A stretch of DNA of 35,902 bases from VBAS01 sp035318985 (GCA_035318985.1 DATHDP010000056.1:1-35902), one strand, 5' to 3'. Shown: positions 24,801 through 31,797, counted from the first letter of the stretch. Notes: generated from the letters alone by a model not told the origin. Numbers and translations: made by a program.

Positions 24801-25086
24801 CTAAACCATAGATAAAACCATCCTTTCTGCTTACACCAAACCCATTGATCTGTAAATTCAGTGTTGTGTTTGCCGGATCTTTATAAGGACCTCCGGGCAC
24901 TAACGTCATTGCGCTGGTAGTTTGATTGACATTGTATAAAAAATAAGGATTTGTGACATTGGCATTTGTACCAGCTCGTACAATTGCAATATCAACATCG
25001 GGGCAATTAGTATAAGGATGTGTTGCTTGTGAAAAGGCAGTTAGCTGGATAAAAAATATACCCAGAAAGAGTAAAAAAGCTTTCAT
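21829..25086 (-). CDS. Large T9SS type A protein with three tandem propeller-like units
   Basis: The 1085-residue protein has a signal peptide (to about FSQA, residue 21). Three homologous units of about 318 residues follow, starting near 28 (CPDVDIAIVRAGTNANVTNP), 346 (CPDVDVAIVRAGTNADITNP) and 664 (CPVNYAVVRAGTNADITNPY). Each contains PGGPYKDP or its variant, SRKDGFIYGLAFDG, AAGDMDTSGNFYFSAFT and DFSYNSKTNSFFTYATY, a pattern of repeated strands suggestive of a DUF6923-like propeller. Units 1 and 2 are nearly identical in DNA. Residues about 964-995 are an Asp/His-rich linker. The last ~83 residues are a type A sorting domain (FSLYPNPLTFNQNLVVKW, YDNYGTVVRRI, LTSGIYYVQVISANGK). It is therefore exported by T9SS and surface-bound or released; its ligand is unknown. 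Confidence 0.9.
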   Translation of the reverse strand: MKAFLLFLGIFFIQLTAFSQATHPYTNCPDVDIAIVRAGTNANVTNPYFLYNVNQTTSAMTLVPGGPYKDPANTTLNLQINGFGVSRKDGFIYGLAFDGTTTTARFMRLDGTYGVTNLGDIPSPASSTGLIGIVNPAAGDMDTSGNFYFSAFTFNPTPIPTFDKFYLGKISNTQSMVAGPPVVQYFEVDVSGANCSNYVSSLMTDPNNSGLKDFSYNSKTNSFFTYATYKIPGAANFSAQVLELVAIPGSSPLRYRLVCNATVNTHTAETSGTLIDKTGKFTVLFTDGSFGMVDGNASTGFTGGFTMITTSAGTGLPNPLRGDMGSCGQGSPNIPPPTTITPFTNCPDVDVAIVRAGTNADITNPYFLYNVNNTTGAMTLVPGGPYKDPANPTQNLQVNGIGVSRKDGFIYGIAFDGTTTTARFMRLGSNYGATDLGAIPSPASGSGLVGIVNPAAGDMDTSGNFYFSAFTFNPTPIPTFDKFYLGKISNTQSIVAGPPVVQYFEVDVSGANCFNYVSSLMTDPNNSGLKDFSYNSRTNSFFTYATYKLPGATNFSAQVLELVAIPGSSPLRYRLVCNATVNTHTAETSGTLIDKTGKFTVLFTDGSFGMVDGNASTGFTGGFTMITTSSGTGLPNPLRGDMGSCGQGSPNIPPPTTISCPVNYAVVRAGTNADITNPYSIYSVNGTTGALTLLPGGPLFYPGTSLPLQINGIGVNKIDGLIYGMAFEGSLNTARFVKTDAAYNVTLMGVIQPPPQNSILTPSFVNSAAGTMDNNDNFYFTAVTTKVGNSPSGLVIDKLWLGKISNASTVTGTPTPVYYEVTWSGNPCKDFISSLNNDPINSGIKDLFYHPVTRTFFTYATYKLQGDLKFRGQMLELKPVGGPNSPSSYKLHCNDKVEMHTSETSGVMVTNEGRFLILMTDGTLGLIPRTGNSFNYSGDYVELNNSTGLPPVIRGDLGSCTKLHHPSEHGDGHDEDDDDDDDGDDDGHGHDDHDKTSVNFSLYPNPLTFNQNLVVKWKEVKDRGIVSVLIYDNYGTVVRRISNVMAIEGGQLSISIGNLTSGIYYVQVISANGKAHGKMKFIKMN
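22100..22195 (-). other. Asp/His-rich low-complexity linker
   Basis: These codons encode a run of Asp, His and Gly (HGDGHDEDDDDDDDGDDDG-type) between the third propeller-like unit and the sorting domain. CAT, ATC and TCG-type trinucleotides repeat on the plus strand. The composition suggests calcium or transition-metal binding, or a flexible spacer. It is a likely site for length change between strains. Confidence 0.75.
22995..24980. repeat. Tandem 954-bp DNA repeat inside the T9SS type A gene
   Basis: The blocks around 23161 and 24115 (both starting CATATCACCACGGAGTGG) are 954 bases apart, which is exactly 318 codons. Long stretches on either side, for instance around 23520 and 24474, are identical or differ at single bases. 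The third unit (about 22200-23100) is clearly more diverged. This indicates a recent in-frame duplication, or gene conversion keeping units 1 and 2 alike. Boundaries are approximate. Confidence 0.85.
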
Positions 25087-25544
25087 AATTAAAGATTAGA
25101 TGCATGATAAATGAGGTTTCGAAATTCAATAGATCATTGAAGTGGGGAAAACACGTGGGGCCTGAGGTAAAAAATTAACAAAAATTATACCGGGTGAAAA
25201 GGATATTCACATTTGTAATTTTTAAAAAGTTGGATGAGCCTGTGAAGTGAAAGATTAAAAGGTAAAAATATTTTTATTTGACAAATGGGTAAGTTGCCTT
25301 TAAAAAATATATTTTTTATTTGGGCAATGTTATGGGCCAATGATAATGTGAGAACATCAGCTGTATCATGATCATTTTGTGTTGGGGAACAAGCGGACAC
25401 TTGCGCCCGCATTATGTATTATTTTATAGGTCCGTAGTTACAAACTACGCACAGCAGTAGTGACAGCAGTACTTTTATTTTTTGAACATATTAAGGGTAA
25501 CTTGAGAAAGAAACTCAAAAAATATAAGTAGGGAACATTGACTC
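25087..25544. other. Gene-free stretch with two small hairpins
   Basis: This 458-base stretch contains no convincing gene. The left part (25087-25370) is AT-rich and should hold the promoter of the T9SS type A gene. From 25385 to 25455 the composition changes: CAAG-CGGACA-CTTG (25390-25403) and CGTAGTT-ACA-AACTACG (25433-25449) are two small inverted repeats. The second, CGTAGTTTGTAACTACG on the other strand, looks like the REP-type palindromes dispersed in Bacteroidota genomes (inference). Confidence 0.5.
25433..25449. repeat. REP-like palindrome
   Basis: CGTAGTT (25433-25439), ACA loop, AACTACG (25443-25449): a perfect 7-bp inverted repeat in a non-coding stretch. Its form suits a dispersed REP element; dispersal cannot be shown from this window. 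Confidence 0.4.
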
Positions 25545-26258
25545 CTACTGACAATAACTTTTTATGTAACCAGCTGCAGCAGCATACCCTAGTTCGACTG
25601 ACTTTGCATAATCAACGCAAGCACCTTTTTGGTCTAAATTAAATTGTTTCATAAACCCTCTTAGTGTATAAGTACTAGCTGCTCGTTCTTTATTAGGCTC
25701 CAGATCAATTGCCTTGGTATAATCGTTAATTGCTCCTTTATAGTCTTTCATATCTCCTCTTGCCTCTGCCCGTTTTTTATAAGCAGTTAAATTCAAGGAA
25801 TCCAATGCAATCAGCTTCGTATAATCCTGTACAGATAGCGCATACTTTTTCAAATGGTAGTTACACTGTGCACGTCCCAACAAAGCCTTTTCATTTCCGG
25901 GAGCTAATCCAATTGTCTTGCTATAATCTTCTATGGCGCCTTCGTAATTCATGTCAAAATATTTTGCCTCTGCCCGATGTACATAACCGTCTACGCTTTT
26001 CGGGTCAAGCTCAATAATCTTATCGTAATCCTTAATAGATTCGCTATAATTTTCAAGTGCATCGTTTGCATTTCCTCGCCAGAGATAATTGAAGACATTT
26101 TTGGGATCAAGTGCAATTGCTTTATCAAAGGCAAGTATGGCACCCTTAAAATCTTCCTTTGCATACTTTTCAAAGCCCAAACCGGAATAGTAATCAGCAG
26201 TTTGTGCATTCGCTAACAGCGACAATGCAATAAACAAAATAAGTAAGAGTCGTTTCAT
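25545..26258 (-). CDS. Exported TPR protein
   Basis: The 237 residues start with a signal peptide (to about LLANAQ, residue 19). Six consecutive TPR motifs follow at 34-residue spacing: GLGFEKYAKEDFKGAILAFD, YLWRGNANDALENYSESIKD, YVHRAEAKYFDMNYEGAIED, LLGRAQCNYHLKKYALSVQD, YKKRAEARGDMKDYKGAIND and a last copy ending GACVDYAKSVELG. Each carries the A-x-x-D/N-x-x-K-A-I-x-L-x-P loop. TPRs make scaffolds for protein binding; in the periplasm they often serve envelope or secretion complexes. It stands alone on its strand. Confidence 0.93.
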   Translation of the reverse strand: MKRLLLILFIALSLLANAQTADYYSGLGFEKYAKEDFKGAILAFDKAIALDPKNVFNYLWRGNANDALENYSESIKDYDKIIELDPKSVDGYVHRAEAKYFDMNYEGAIEDYSKTIGLAPGNEKALLGRAQCNYHLKKYALSVQDYTKLIALDSLNLTAYKKRAEARGDMKDYKGAINDYTKAIDLEPNKERAASTYTLRGFMKQFNLDQKGACVDYAKSVELGYAAAAGYIKSYCQ

Positions 26259-26496
26259 TTGTTTCGTTTTAAATTATTGTTTGAGTGAAAAAGGAAAAAT
26301 TGTTCTCGATACTTGGAATAAAGCCTTCATAAGGCTGACATGTAATCCGTAATGTACGACTAATGGAACATGAGTGCACTTTTTTTGTTTTATGCATCTC
26401 ATTGCTTACATTTTAACAGGTATCAAGATTAATCTTCTTTATGCTTTACATTTTGTTATGATGTTGATTTCATATCTTCTGGCGCAAATTATTTAG

Positions 26497-27429
26497 ATGA
26501 GATATTTTTTACTATTCATTTTATTAACTAATTATTCGTTGTTTGCCCAAAAGCCGATTGATACAACTACTATTTTTAATATTGGAGGAATAAAACAAAG
26601 TGTTCGCATAAAAGGAAATGATGTTTCAAAACCATTGATCCTTTTTTTGCATGGTGGACCAGGCGGCTCACTGATGCAAAAGATTGATAAAGTTAGCGGC
26701 AAGTTGCAGGAACATTTTGTTGTAGTGCATTGGGATCAAAGAGAAACTGGAGAGACGCTGAAGCTCAATAAAACAACACAGCCATTAACACTTCAATTGT
26801 TTTATAATGATACCCATGATGTGATCGATACCCTGCTTCGAAAATTTCAGCGATCCAAACTTTATCTAATCGGCTATTCCTGGGGTTCGGGTCTTGGTTT
26901 TTATATTGCAGATAAATATCCGGAGCTATTATATGCCTATATTCCTGTCAGTCCCGTGATCGATCAACCCAGAAGCGACAGTATCTCATTAGCAATGCTG
27001 AAAAAGGAGATGGGCAATAATGCACGTAAAGAACTTGCACAAGTAAAAATTCCGTTTGAAAATGCAGAACAGTTATATTATCACCGCAAGTGGTTACTTA
27101 AACACGCAGGACAAAAATTTGTAAGCCTTAGTTTGCCAAAAAATTTTGTGCTCACATGGGCAGTTACGTGGTTTGATGTTTTCTCACGATCCTGTGATGT
27201 GAACCGGTTTCAAAGCCTTCCTGTAATAAATTGTCCTGTGTATTTCTTTGCTGGTGAGAAGGATTACAATACTAATTATACTATTACTCAAGAATATTTT
27301 AATAGAGTTACAGCTCCAAAGAAGGATCTGTTCCTTTTTAAAGATGCTGGTCATGAGCTACCTGAAACTCATTCTGACAGTTTCCAGGATATTATTATCA
27401 AAATGATCCTTACTGAAACTTTTGATTAA
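26497..27429 (+). CDS. Exported alpha/beta hydrolase (proline iminopeptidase-like)
   Basis: The 310-residue protein has a short signal sequence (to about LFAQ, residue 18). The alpha/beta-hydrolase elements are LFLHGGPGGSLM (oxyanion region, about 50-60), VVHWDQRETGETL, the nucleophile elbow GYSWGS (S128), FFAGEKDYNTN (Asp near 257) and KDAGHELPETH (His near 296). HGGPG plus WDQRGxG-like spacing is that of the proline iminopeptidase group (S33). In this sequence the Gly-Ala-Gly after DQR is replaced by ETGET, as in many Bacteroidota relatives. Substrate unknown; export suggests periplasmic peptide or ester hydrolysis. A terminator lies directly after it. Confidence 0.88.
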   Translation: MRYFLLFILLTNYSLFAQKPIDTTTIFNIGGIKQSVRIKGNDVSKPLILFLHGGPGGSLMQKIDKVSGKLQEHFVVVHWDQRETGETLKLNKTTQPLTLQLFYNDTHDVIDTLLRKFQRSKLYLIGYSWGSGLGFYIADKYPELLYAYIPVSPVIDQPRSDSISLAMLKKEMGNNARKELAQVKIPFENAEQLYYHRKWLLKHAGQKFVSLSLPKNFVLTWAVTWFDVFSRSCDVNRFQSLPVINCPVYFFAGEKDYNTNYTITQEYFNRVTAPKKDLFLFKDAGHELPETHSDSFQDIIIKMILTETFD

Positions 27430-27486
27430 AAATGTAATGACTGGTATCGGCAATCTTTAAAACAATTTGCTTAAAATATTATTTGT

Positions 27487-27519
27487 AGCCGTACCGGGAA
27501 ACCGGGACGGCTTTTGTTT
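27487..27519 (+). terminator. Rho-independent terminator with a GAAA tetraloop
   Basis: AGCCGT (27487-27492) pairs with ACGGCT (27107 offset: 27507-27512), and CCGG with CCGG around a GAAA loop, with one A-G mismatch between the two stems. TTTTGTTTG follows. It separates the hydrolase from the convergent ester-cyclase-like gene. Confidence 0.85.
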
Positions 27520-27520
27520 G

Positions 27521-27928
27521 TTACGCAACCTCCTCATGCAAAGCCATCTTATAACCCAGTTGCTGATACATTGAAAGAAAATCAAAATTGTTCCAGGCTT
27601 CAACGATCTTGTTATTTTTTATCTTCAGATGAGTCATGCCGCTGAAAGTCACTTGTTGATTATTAGCATTAGTTGCATGAACAGTGCAGCGGGATGTTTC
27701 ATATTCTCCTTCACTGACGGCTTCTTCTACTTCTACATGCACCTCTGGGAATTGTTGTTTGAAGCTGTCATAAAAAACTTTGAATCCTTCAGGACCTGGA
27801 GTATTGACACCTTCAATCCCATGTACGATAGCTTTATCATCCAGCATTTCATCAATTGCATCTTTACGGCTGTTGTTCCAAACTTCCTGGAACCAGCGAT
27901 AGGTAAGTGTTGAATTTTTGTTTGGCAT
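27521..27928 (-). CDS. SnoaL-like ester cyclase family protein
   Basis: With the start at 27928 (MPNKNSTLTYRWFQEVWNNS) the protein has 135 residues and matches the ester cyclase group of SnoaL-like proteins: AIDEMLDDKAIVHGI, GPEGFKVFYDSFKQQFPEVHV, VHATNANNQQVTFSGMTHLK and NNKIVEAWNNFDFLSMYQQL. The G-P-E-G-F and W-N-x-x-D blocks are typical. A longer frame reaches 28015 but adds residues with no family resemblance. No export signal. The family covers cyclases and hydrolases of small hydrophobic ligands, and the substrate is unknown. This is one of three NTF2-fold genes in the window. Confidence 0.88.
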   Translation of the reverse strand: MPNKNSTLTYRWFQEVWNNSRKDAIDEMLDDKAIVHGIEGVNTPGPEGFKVFYDSFKQQFPEVHVEVEEAVSEGEYETSRCTVHATNANNQQVTFSGMTHLKIKNNKIVEAWNNFDFLSMYQQLGYKMALHEEVA

Positions 27929-28082
27929 AAAAAATAGTTTAATGTGGTTCTTTGAAGGTAGGCAATTGTCATAAAATAAAATGTCATTTGAACCGTCTTT
28001 TTGTAACCACGGCAATTACAAATTGTAAAAACGACATTTGAATGTTATCGGTTTGCGTCTATGCCAACGAGTCCTGAGAATC

Positions 28083-28520
28083 CTATTGCTTAATAAGTTG
28101 CCCCCTGATCTCTCCGTTTGGAAATGCCGCTGTATGAATATTTACATAATAAAGACCAGCATTCAAGTCTGCTTCCTGGATTGCATCCAAAGCAGCACTT
28201 GTGTATGATATTGGAGATGTAAAACTGGCGAATGGAAAAACTACACCACCGCTTACTCCAACAGCACCCTTGTGTATATGGCCGTTAGTAGGAGATGCAA
28301 TGGAATGTGTGACCGCAAGTGTAAATATTTTTGTGGTAGTATTAAACGTGAGTGTAGCATCTCCCGTTGCAGTTGAAGCATTGGCTGGCACTTCCTGTGC
28401 ACCCGTCAATGTTGCTTTAAAGGTTACGTTAGGATCTGGGGGAGTGTCGTCATCCTTATCGCATGAACTTATCCCAAATAAAAGAGTGGAAACTGTTAAT
28501 AACCTAATAATAATTTTCAT
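28083..28520 (-). CDS. CHRD-domain lipoprotein
   Basis: The 145 residues start with an SPII signal peptide and lipobox ISSC (Cys20), followed by an acidic linker (DKDDDTPPDP). The remaining ~110 residues are one CHRD domain: FKATLTGAQEVPANASTATG, ATLTFNTTTKIFTLAVTHS, GHIHKGAVGVSGGVVFPFAS and the ending YYVNIHTAAFPNGEIRGQL. The G-A-x-E-V-P and GHIHxG blocks are diagnostic. CHRD was named from chordin; bacterial single-domain lipoproteins have no known role. It has no operon partner. Confidence 0.95.
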   Translation of the reverse strand: MKIIIRLLTVSTLLFGISSCDKDDDTPPDPNVTFKATLTGAQEVPANASTATGDATLTFNTTTKIFTLAVTHSIASPTNGHIHKGAVGVSGGVVFPFASFTSPISYTSAALDAIQEADLNAGLYYVNIHTAAFPNGEIRGQLIKQ

Positions 28521-28713
28521 AACACATTTTTTAATTGTTTAAAAATTACTCTCAGGCGGATAACTAGTTTATCGATTTAAAGAACAAGAGGGTTGCTTGC
28601 AAAATGAATTAGTTCTTTATTATTCATTTCGATGTTTGTCCGGTGTCTGGTCTTAATATTTATTATTTACGTAAGGGCTCTCCTTACAAGATCCTGCGGA
28701 CGAAGTATTTTTG

Positions 28714-29172
28714 TTACAATCTCTTCATACGGGAAAATGGGAATCCACTACAACCAGTTTTAGGTTTTTTTCTATCGGCTATTGCTGTTGCTTTGGCTTT
28801 TTCCAATGTATTCGCATTATATATTGTTAAACAAAAGCCCCAGCGAAAAGGTTCCATTCCCGTGAAATTCATGTAATCAATTCGAGTAAACAATCCGCCA
28901 TCTGTTTTATTAGATTTATCATTTTGAACAAGTAGGTATTGTTCTGTTGTATCGCAATCGATGATATGATATTTTGCATTTGGATGTTGTATCCAAAGAC
29001 TATCGCTAATAGTATATCTTATTCCATAGTCATCTTCAAATGTGCCTTTCAGCAAGGTAGGAAGGCTTATCCTTATAGAGTGGGTGGTGTCTGCTGACTG
29101 CGAAAATGTTAGCTGCTTGCAAAATGTAAATAGTGTTGCTCCTGTGATGAAAATTCTTACCATCTCATTCAA
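28714..29172 (-). CDS. Hypothetical exported protein
   Basis: I do not recognise this 152-residue protein. A hydrophobic N-terminus (VRIFITGATLFTFCKQLTFS) is probably a signal peptide cut near FSQS. Then come RISLPTLLKGTFEDDYGIRY, a stretch of strands (AKYHIIDCDTTEQYLLVQND, GGLFTRIDYMNFTGMEPFRW) and a basic C-terminus. The G-x-F-x-D-D-Y-G-I-x-Y pattern is common in small secreted Chitinophagaceae proteins. It starts 21 bases after the DUF4440-like gene ends, so the two probably share a transcript. Function unknown. Confidence 0.7.
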   Translation of the reverse strand: MNEMVRIFITGATLFTFCKQLTFSQSADTTHSIRISLPTLLKGTFEDDYGIRYTISDSLWIQHPNAKYHIIDCDTTEQYLLVQNDKSNKTDGGLFTRIDYMNFTGMEPFRWGFCLTIYNANTLEKAKATAIADRKKPKTGCSGFPFSRMKRL

Positions 29173-29193
29173 TTTTTGTGTTCGTCTGTATTT

Positions 29194-29643
29194 TTAATTA
29201 CGTTTGATTAGAGTTGAATGCAGAACTTTAATTTTCCATTTTTGTTTCTCTTTTATTAAAATTACTGTTTCCATCCATTGCACAGTAGATTGTTTGTCAT
29301 TTCTTGTTATTTCTGAGTGGAGATTATAAGTTACCCAAGCTGTGTTGTTATCAACTGTCGTGTTGACGAAATCAAAAGTGTTAATTCTTTTAAAATCCGT
29401 TGCTGTATTTAATGTTATTGCTTTAAGGATAAGTGTATCTGCATTCCAGGTACTCCCGGTTTCAAACAATAAAATATCAGCCGTGCAATTATCTTTTAAG
29501 CTAACTGAATCCCGGTTTGATAATGCCCCAAAAAAATTAATAACGGTTTGATTCACTTCCTGCTGGGCTTTTGTTAATTGCTGTTGTGCTTGCAACAATG
29601 TAGAAATGTAAATTGCAAGTATCAGAATGATTGTTTTTTTCAA
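29194..29643 (-). CDS. Exported DUF4440/SnoaL-like protein
   Basis: The 149-residue product has a signal peptide (ending near LLQAQQ). The NTF2-fold core follows: VNQTVINFFGALSNRDSVSL, ADILLFETGSTWNADTLILK, AWVTYNLHSEITRNDKQSTV, and WMETVILIKEKQKWKIKVLH. This is the DUF4440 pattern of an exported protein with a helix-then-sheet core; a function is unknown for the group. It lies five bases downstream of the DUF4345 gene and 21 bases upstream of the hypothetical gene, forming a likely three-gene unit. Confidence 0.85.
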   Translation of the reverse strand: MKKTIILILAIYISTLLQAQQQLTKAQQEVNQTVINFFGALSNRDSVSLKDNCTADILLFETGSTWNADTLILKAITLNTATDFKRINTFDFVNTTVDNNTAWVTYNLHSEITRNDKQSTVQWMETVILIKEKQKWKIKVLHSTLIKRN

Positions 29644-29648
29644 TGTTA

Positions 29649-30041
29649 TTAATTTAGGGGTGTATGATATTTATTTAAGTTTATGATTCCCCAAAGAGCA
29701 AGTAGCAATTCTAAGACGAGTCCCGCTAAAAAGTAAATTGAAGGAATTCCATCAATGACTAAACTAATTATTCTGCCTAATGCCAAGCCAATCATAAAAA
29801 ACACATTTGAGATCGTTGCTGTACGCCATTGACGTGATTTGAAAATTCCAACTACACAAAGAACAGCCATACCTAAGTATAATCCCATCGTGGCTCTGAA
29901 AGTGTGTGTCAGATCAATAGTCTCTACTTTGAAGTCAAAAAATTTTGGCAGAATGCTATTTGGAGATAACCCGTAAGCCAATGAAACAATAGTGAGAGTG
30001 ATCGCTGAAATAGTTAAGTGTAAATTTTTCCTGTGTATCAA
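29649..30041 (-). CDS. DUF4345 membrane protein
   Basis: The 130-residue protein has four hydrophobic segments and the DUF4345 pattern: SLAYGLSPNSILPKFFDF, then THTFRATMGLYLGMAVLCVV, NVFFMIGLALGRIISLVIDG and LVLELLLALWGIINL. The F-R-A-x-x-G-L-Y and G-R-x-x-S-L-x-x-D-G blocks are diagnostic. No function is known. The only in-frame start is the TTG at 30041; an upstream in-frame TAA excludes a longer form. It heads a likely operon with the DUF4440-like and hypothetical genes. Confidence 0.87.
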   Translation of the reverse strand: MIHRKNLHLTISAITLTIVSLAYGLSPNSILPKFFDFKVETIDLTHTFRATMGLYLGMAVLCVVGIFKSRQWRTATISNVFFMIGLALGRIISLVIDGIPSIYFLAGLVLELLLALWGIINLNKYHTPLN

Positions 30042-30213
30042 AACTTTAAATTAGAATTTGAAAGGCTCCTGAAATTTCAGCCAGCACATAAATATACACC
30101 GTATGTAAATTACTATCCAAATAAGCGAGTATAATCTGTAAGTAAGACCTCCTGCAAGCCGGAAGTTTATTACTTGATCAATGATAAAGGATTTTTATTT
30201 TATTGAATAGGAG

Positions 30214-30221
30214 TAAATTTG
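30214..30221 (+). promoter_or_regulatory. Putative -7 element (TAAATTTG) ahead of the DinB gene
   Basis: TAAATTTG fits TAnnTTTG and lies 14 bases before the ATG at 30236. The longer frame starting at TTG 30203 would cover this element, so the ATG is preferred. Confidence 0.45.
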
Positions 30222-30235
30222 TGAAAACAATTCAT

Positions 30236-30745
30236 ATGAGTACTGTTAAAACCGAATCTCTCCTTCGTGAGTTGAATATAGAATACAAGGCAACACATGC
30301 TTGTCTTGAAAGAATTCCCGAAAAGCTTTTCGAATACAAGCCTCATCCTAAATCAATGACGATGGGATATCTTGTTTTATTGGTTGCGGAGATCCCTTTA
30401 TGGATCAAACACATGGTTACGGATGGTGAGATAGACTTCGTTACTTTCAAGCATGCCTCGCCTAAAACTACTTCAGAACTGGTTGCGCATTTTGAAGATA
30501 ATATGAAAGCTGGAAGAACAGCTTTACAAGGAGCAACTGATGAAGCATTAGAAAGCAATTTCACATTAAAAGCGAATGGCCAGGTATTGTATACTTCTAA
30601 AAAAATTAACGATATCGGTATCACAATCAATCATTGGGTTCATCATCGCGGACAACTAACAGTTTACATGCGATTAAACAATATTGATGTGCCTTCTATT
30701 TATGGCCCATCTGCCGATGATAAAAATTTTACGCGACCGTCCTAA
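30236..30745 (+). CDS. DinB-family protein
   Basis: From the ATG at 30236 the protein has 169 residues: MSTVKTESLLRELNIEYKAT, ERIPEKLFEYKPHPKSMTMG, LLVAEIPLWIKHMVTD and later INHWVHHRGQLTVYMRLNNI. This is the four-helix DinB/YfiT fold. The C-terminal HHRGQ block provides one or two of the usual metal ligands; the first ligand is probably His near IKHMV. DinB proteins include bacillithiol and mycothiol transferases, but most members, as here, have no defined substrate. No signal peptide. It appears monocistronic. Confidence 0.9.
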   Translation: MSTVKTESLLRELNIEYKATHACLERIPEKLFEYKPHPKSMTMGYLVLLVAEIPLWIKHMVTDGEIDFVTFKHASPKTTSELVAHFEDNMKAGRTALQGATDEALESNFTLKANGQVLYTSKKINDIGITINHWVHHRGQLTVYMRLNNIDVPSIYGPSADDKNFTRPS

Positions 30746-30795
30746 CATTGATTTGACAATTGAGTGCTGTTACAAGTCAGCGGGTAGGAGGACAA

Positions 30796-31458
30796 CTATT
30801 TAGATTTTGAAGAACTGAGAATTCCAAACAGGTCATAAGGTTGTTTGCTAAGCTGATCATTAAAGAACCAGGCAGCAAGGAAAATAAATGTGGCAAATGT
30901 AAGCACGATAAGTAGCTGGATCCCGGATGTTTTTTGAATAACTTGTTTTGATTTTGCATCACAAACTTCACCAGGGCATCGTTGTGCTTTTTCTTTAAAA
31001 AATAATGGATAAAATTTACATCCCAAACAAATACCAAATGCCGATTCAAAGAACAGAAACATAAGGCATATAAGGCAGATGATTCCCGTTATTGGGCTAT
31101 ATGAATTTATTACCACCATAAAAATGAACATCGTGGCTGACAGGATCACGCCAATTATCCATGCAAATTTTTTTTGTTGGGCTCCCACATATTCAGGTGT
31201 TTGGTTACCTACGATCAATCGACCCATAATTAAAGTAGGTGAAAATTTAGGGTTGATAAAAACCCGGATGATGAAGTCAGCGAGGAAGGCAGTTAAAACA
31301 TACTTGATCGGCAAAAAATTATTTTTAAATAAGATAAACATGAGAGAAGTAAAAGTTGCCAAAAATAGTATGCCTGCAGCTGCCCTTATTTCTCTTTCAT
31401 TTAAAACAGGAATGTCATATCCTTCTACATTTTCTCCAAACTGTATTATTTTATTCAT
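30796..31458 (-). CDS. DUF4395 membrane protein
   Basis: The 220-residue protein matches DUF4395: PVLNEREIRAAAGILFLATF at the start, FIIRVFINPKFSPTLIMGRL, GAQQKKFAWIIGVILSATM and a closing FFESAFGICLGCKFYPLFF. Four or five membrane spans are visible, with a C-terminal extension after the CLGC block that contains RCPGEVCDA and one more span. CLGC and CPGEVC pairs could form metal or disulfide sites. Members are sometimes linked with rhodanese or thioredoxin-type genes; none is adjacent here. The hairpin at 31487 lies 28 bases upstream of its start. Confidence 0.9.
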   Translation of the reverse strand: MNKIIQFGENVEGYDIPVLNEREIRAAAGILFLATFTSLMFILFKNNFLPIKYVLTAFLADFIIRVFINPKFSPTLIMGRLIVGNQTPEYVGAQQKKFAWIIGVILSATMFIFMVVINSYSPITGIICLICLMFLFFESAFGICLGCKFYPLFFKEKAQRCPGEVCDAKSKQVIQKTSGIQLLIVLTFATFIFLAAWFFNDQLSKQPYDLFGILSSSKSK

Positions 31459-31486
31459 TTATTTATTTTTTACTTAACTAAGAAGA

Positions 31487-31510
31487 ACGGGGATGTAAAA
31501 ACATCCCCGT
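31487..31510 (-). terminator. Hairpin with a perfect 10-bp stem, probable terminator of the 31571 unit
   Basis: ACGGGGATGT (31487-31496) and ACATCCCCGT (31501-31510) flank an AAAA loop. On the minus strand the stem is followed by TTCTTCTTAGTT, a moderately T-rich tail. It lies between the tiny frame at 31571-31633 and the DUF4395 gene, so it could end the former or attenuate the latter. Confidence 0.55.
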
Positions 31511-31570
31511 CATACACATGAGAAATGTTGTTCTCAATTATGCCGGTAATGTTCTCCAGCGCAACTAAGC

Positions 31571-31633
31571 TTAACAATGGCAAAATAGCATTGTAGTGAG
31601 AGCAATCGCGATGGAAAGAATGAGCTGTTTCAT
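31571..31633 (-). CDS. Possible 20-residue hydrophobic peptide
   Basis: The minus strand reads MKQLILSIAIALTTMLFCHC from the ATG at 31633 to a TAA at 31571. It looks like a signal-peptide or small membrane peptide and ends in Cys-His-Cys. The upstream sequence is T/A-rich with TATTCTTG, one mismatch from TAnnTTTG. A perfect hairpin follows 60 bases after the stop. With a promoter and a terminator so close, a transcript of about 150-170 nt is plausible, either a micropeptide mRNA or a small RNA. No homology evidence can be offered. Confidence 0.35.
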   Translation of the reverse strand: MKQLILSIAIALTTMLFCHC

Positions 31634-31797
31634 AATTGTAGTTTTTATTTTAAAATCTTTTCACAAGAATATTTCATAAATGGATACGCAAAATGCGATC
31701 GTCAACAAACAACGGAATATGGTAAACAAACAGCATGGGAAAGCACAAATGGTGCAGGCTAGTTATGTCGCCTATACTTGAAGTATTTTATTGTTCA

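Noticed and set aside
25185..25412. A 75-codon minus-strand frame in the gap beside the T9SS type A gene
   Set aside because: Composition is irregular, there is no ribosome site or promoter, and it overlaps one of the REP-like hairpins; it reads as chance open sequence.
28671..28687. A small inverted repeat GTAAGG/CCTTAC after the gene at 28714
   Set aside because: The stem is only six base pairs and no T-run follows on the minus strand, so I do not call a terminator.
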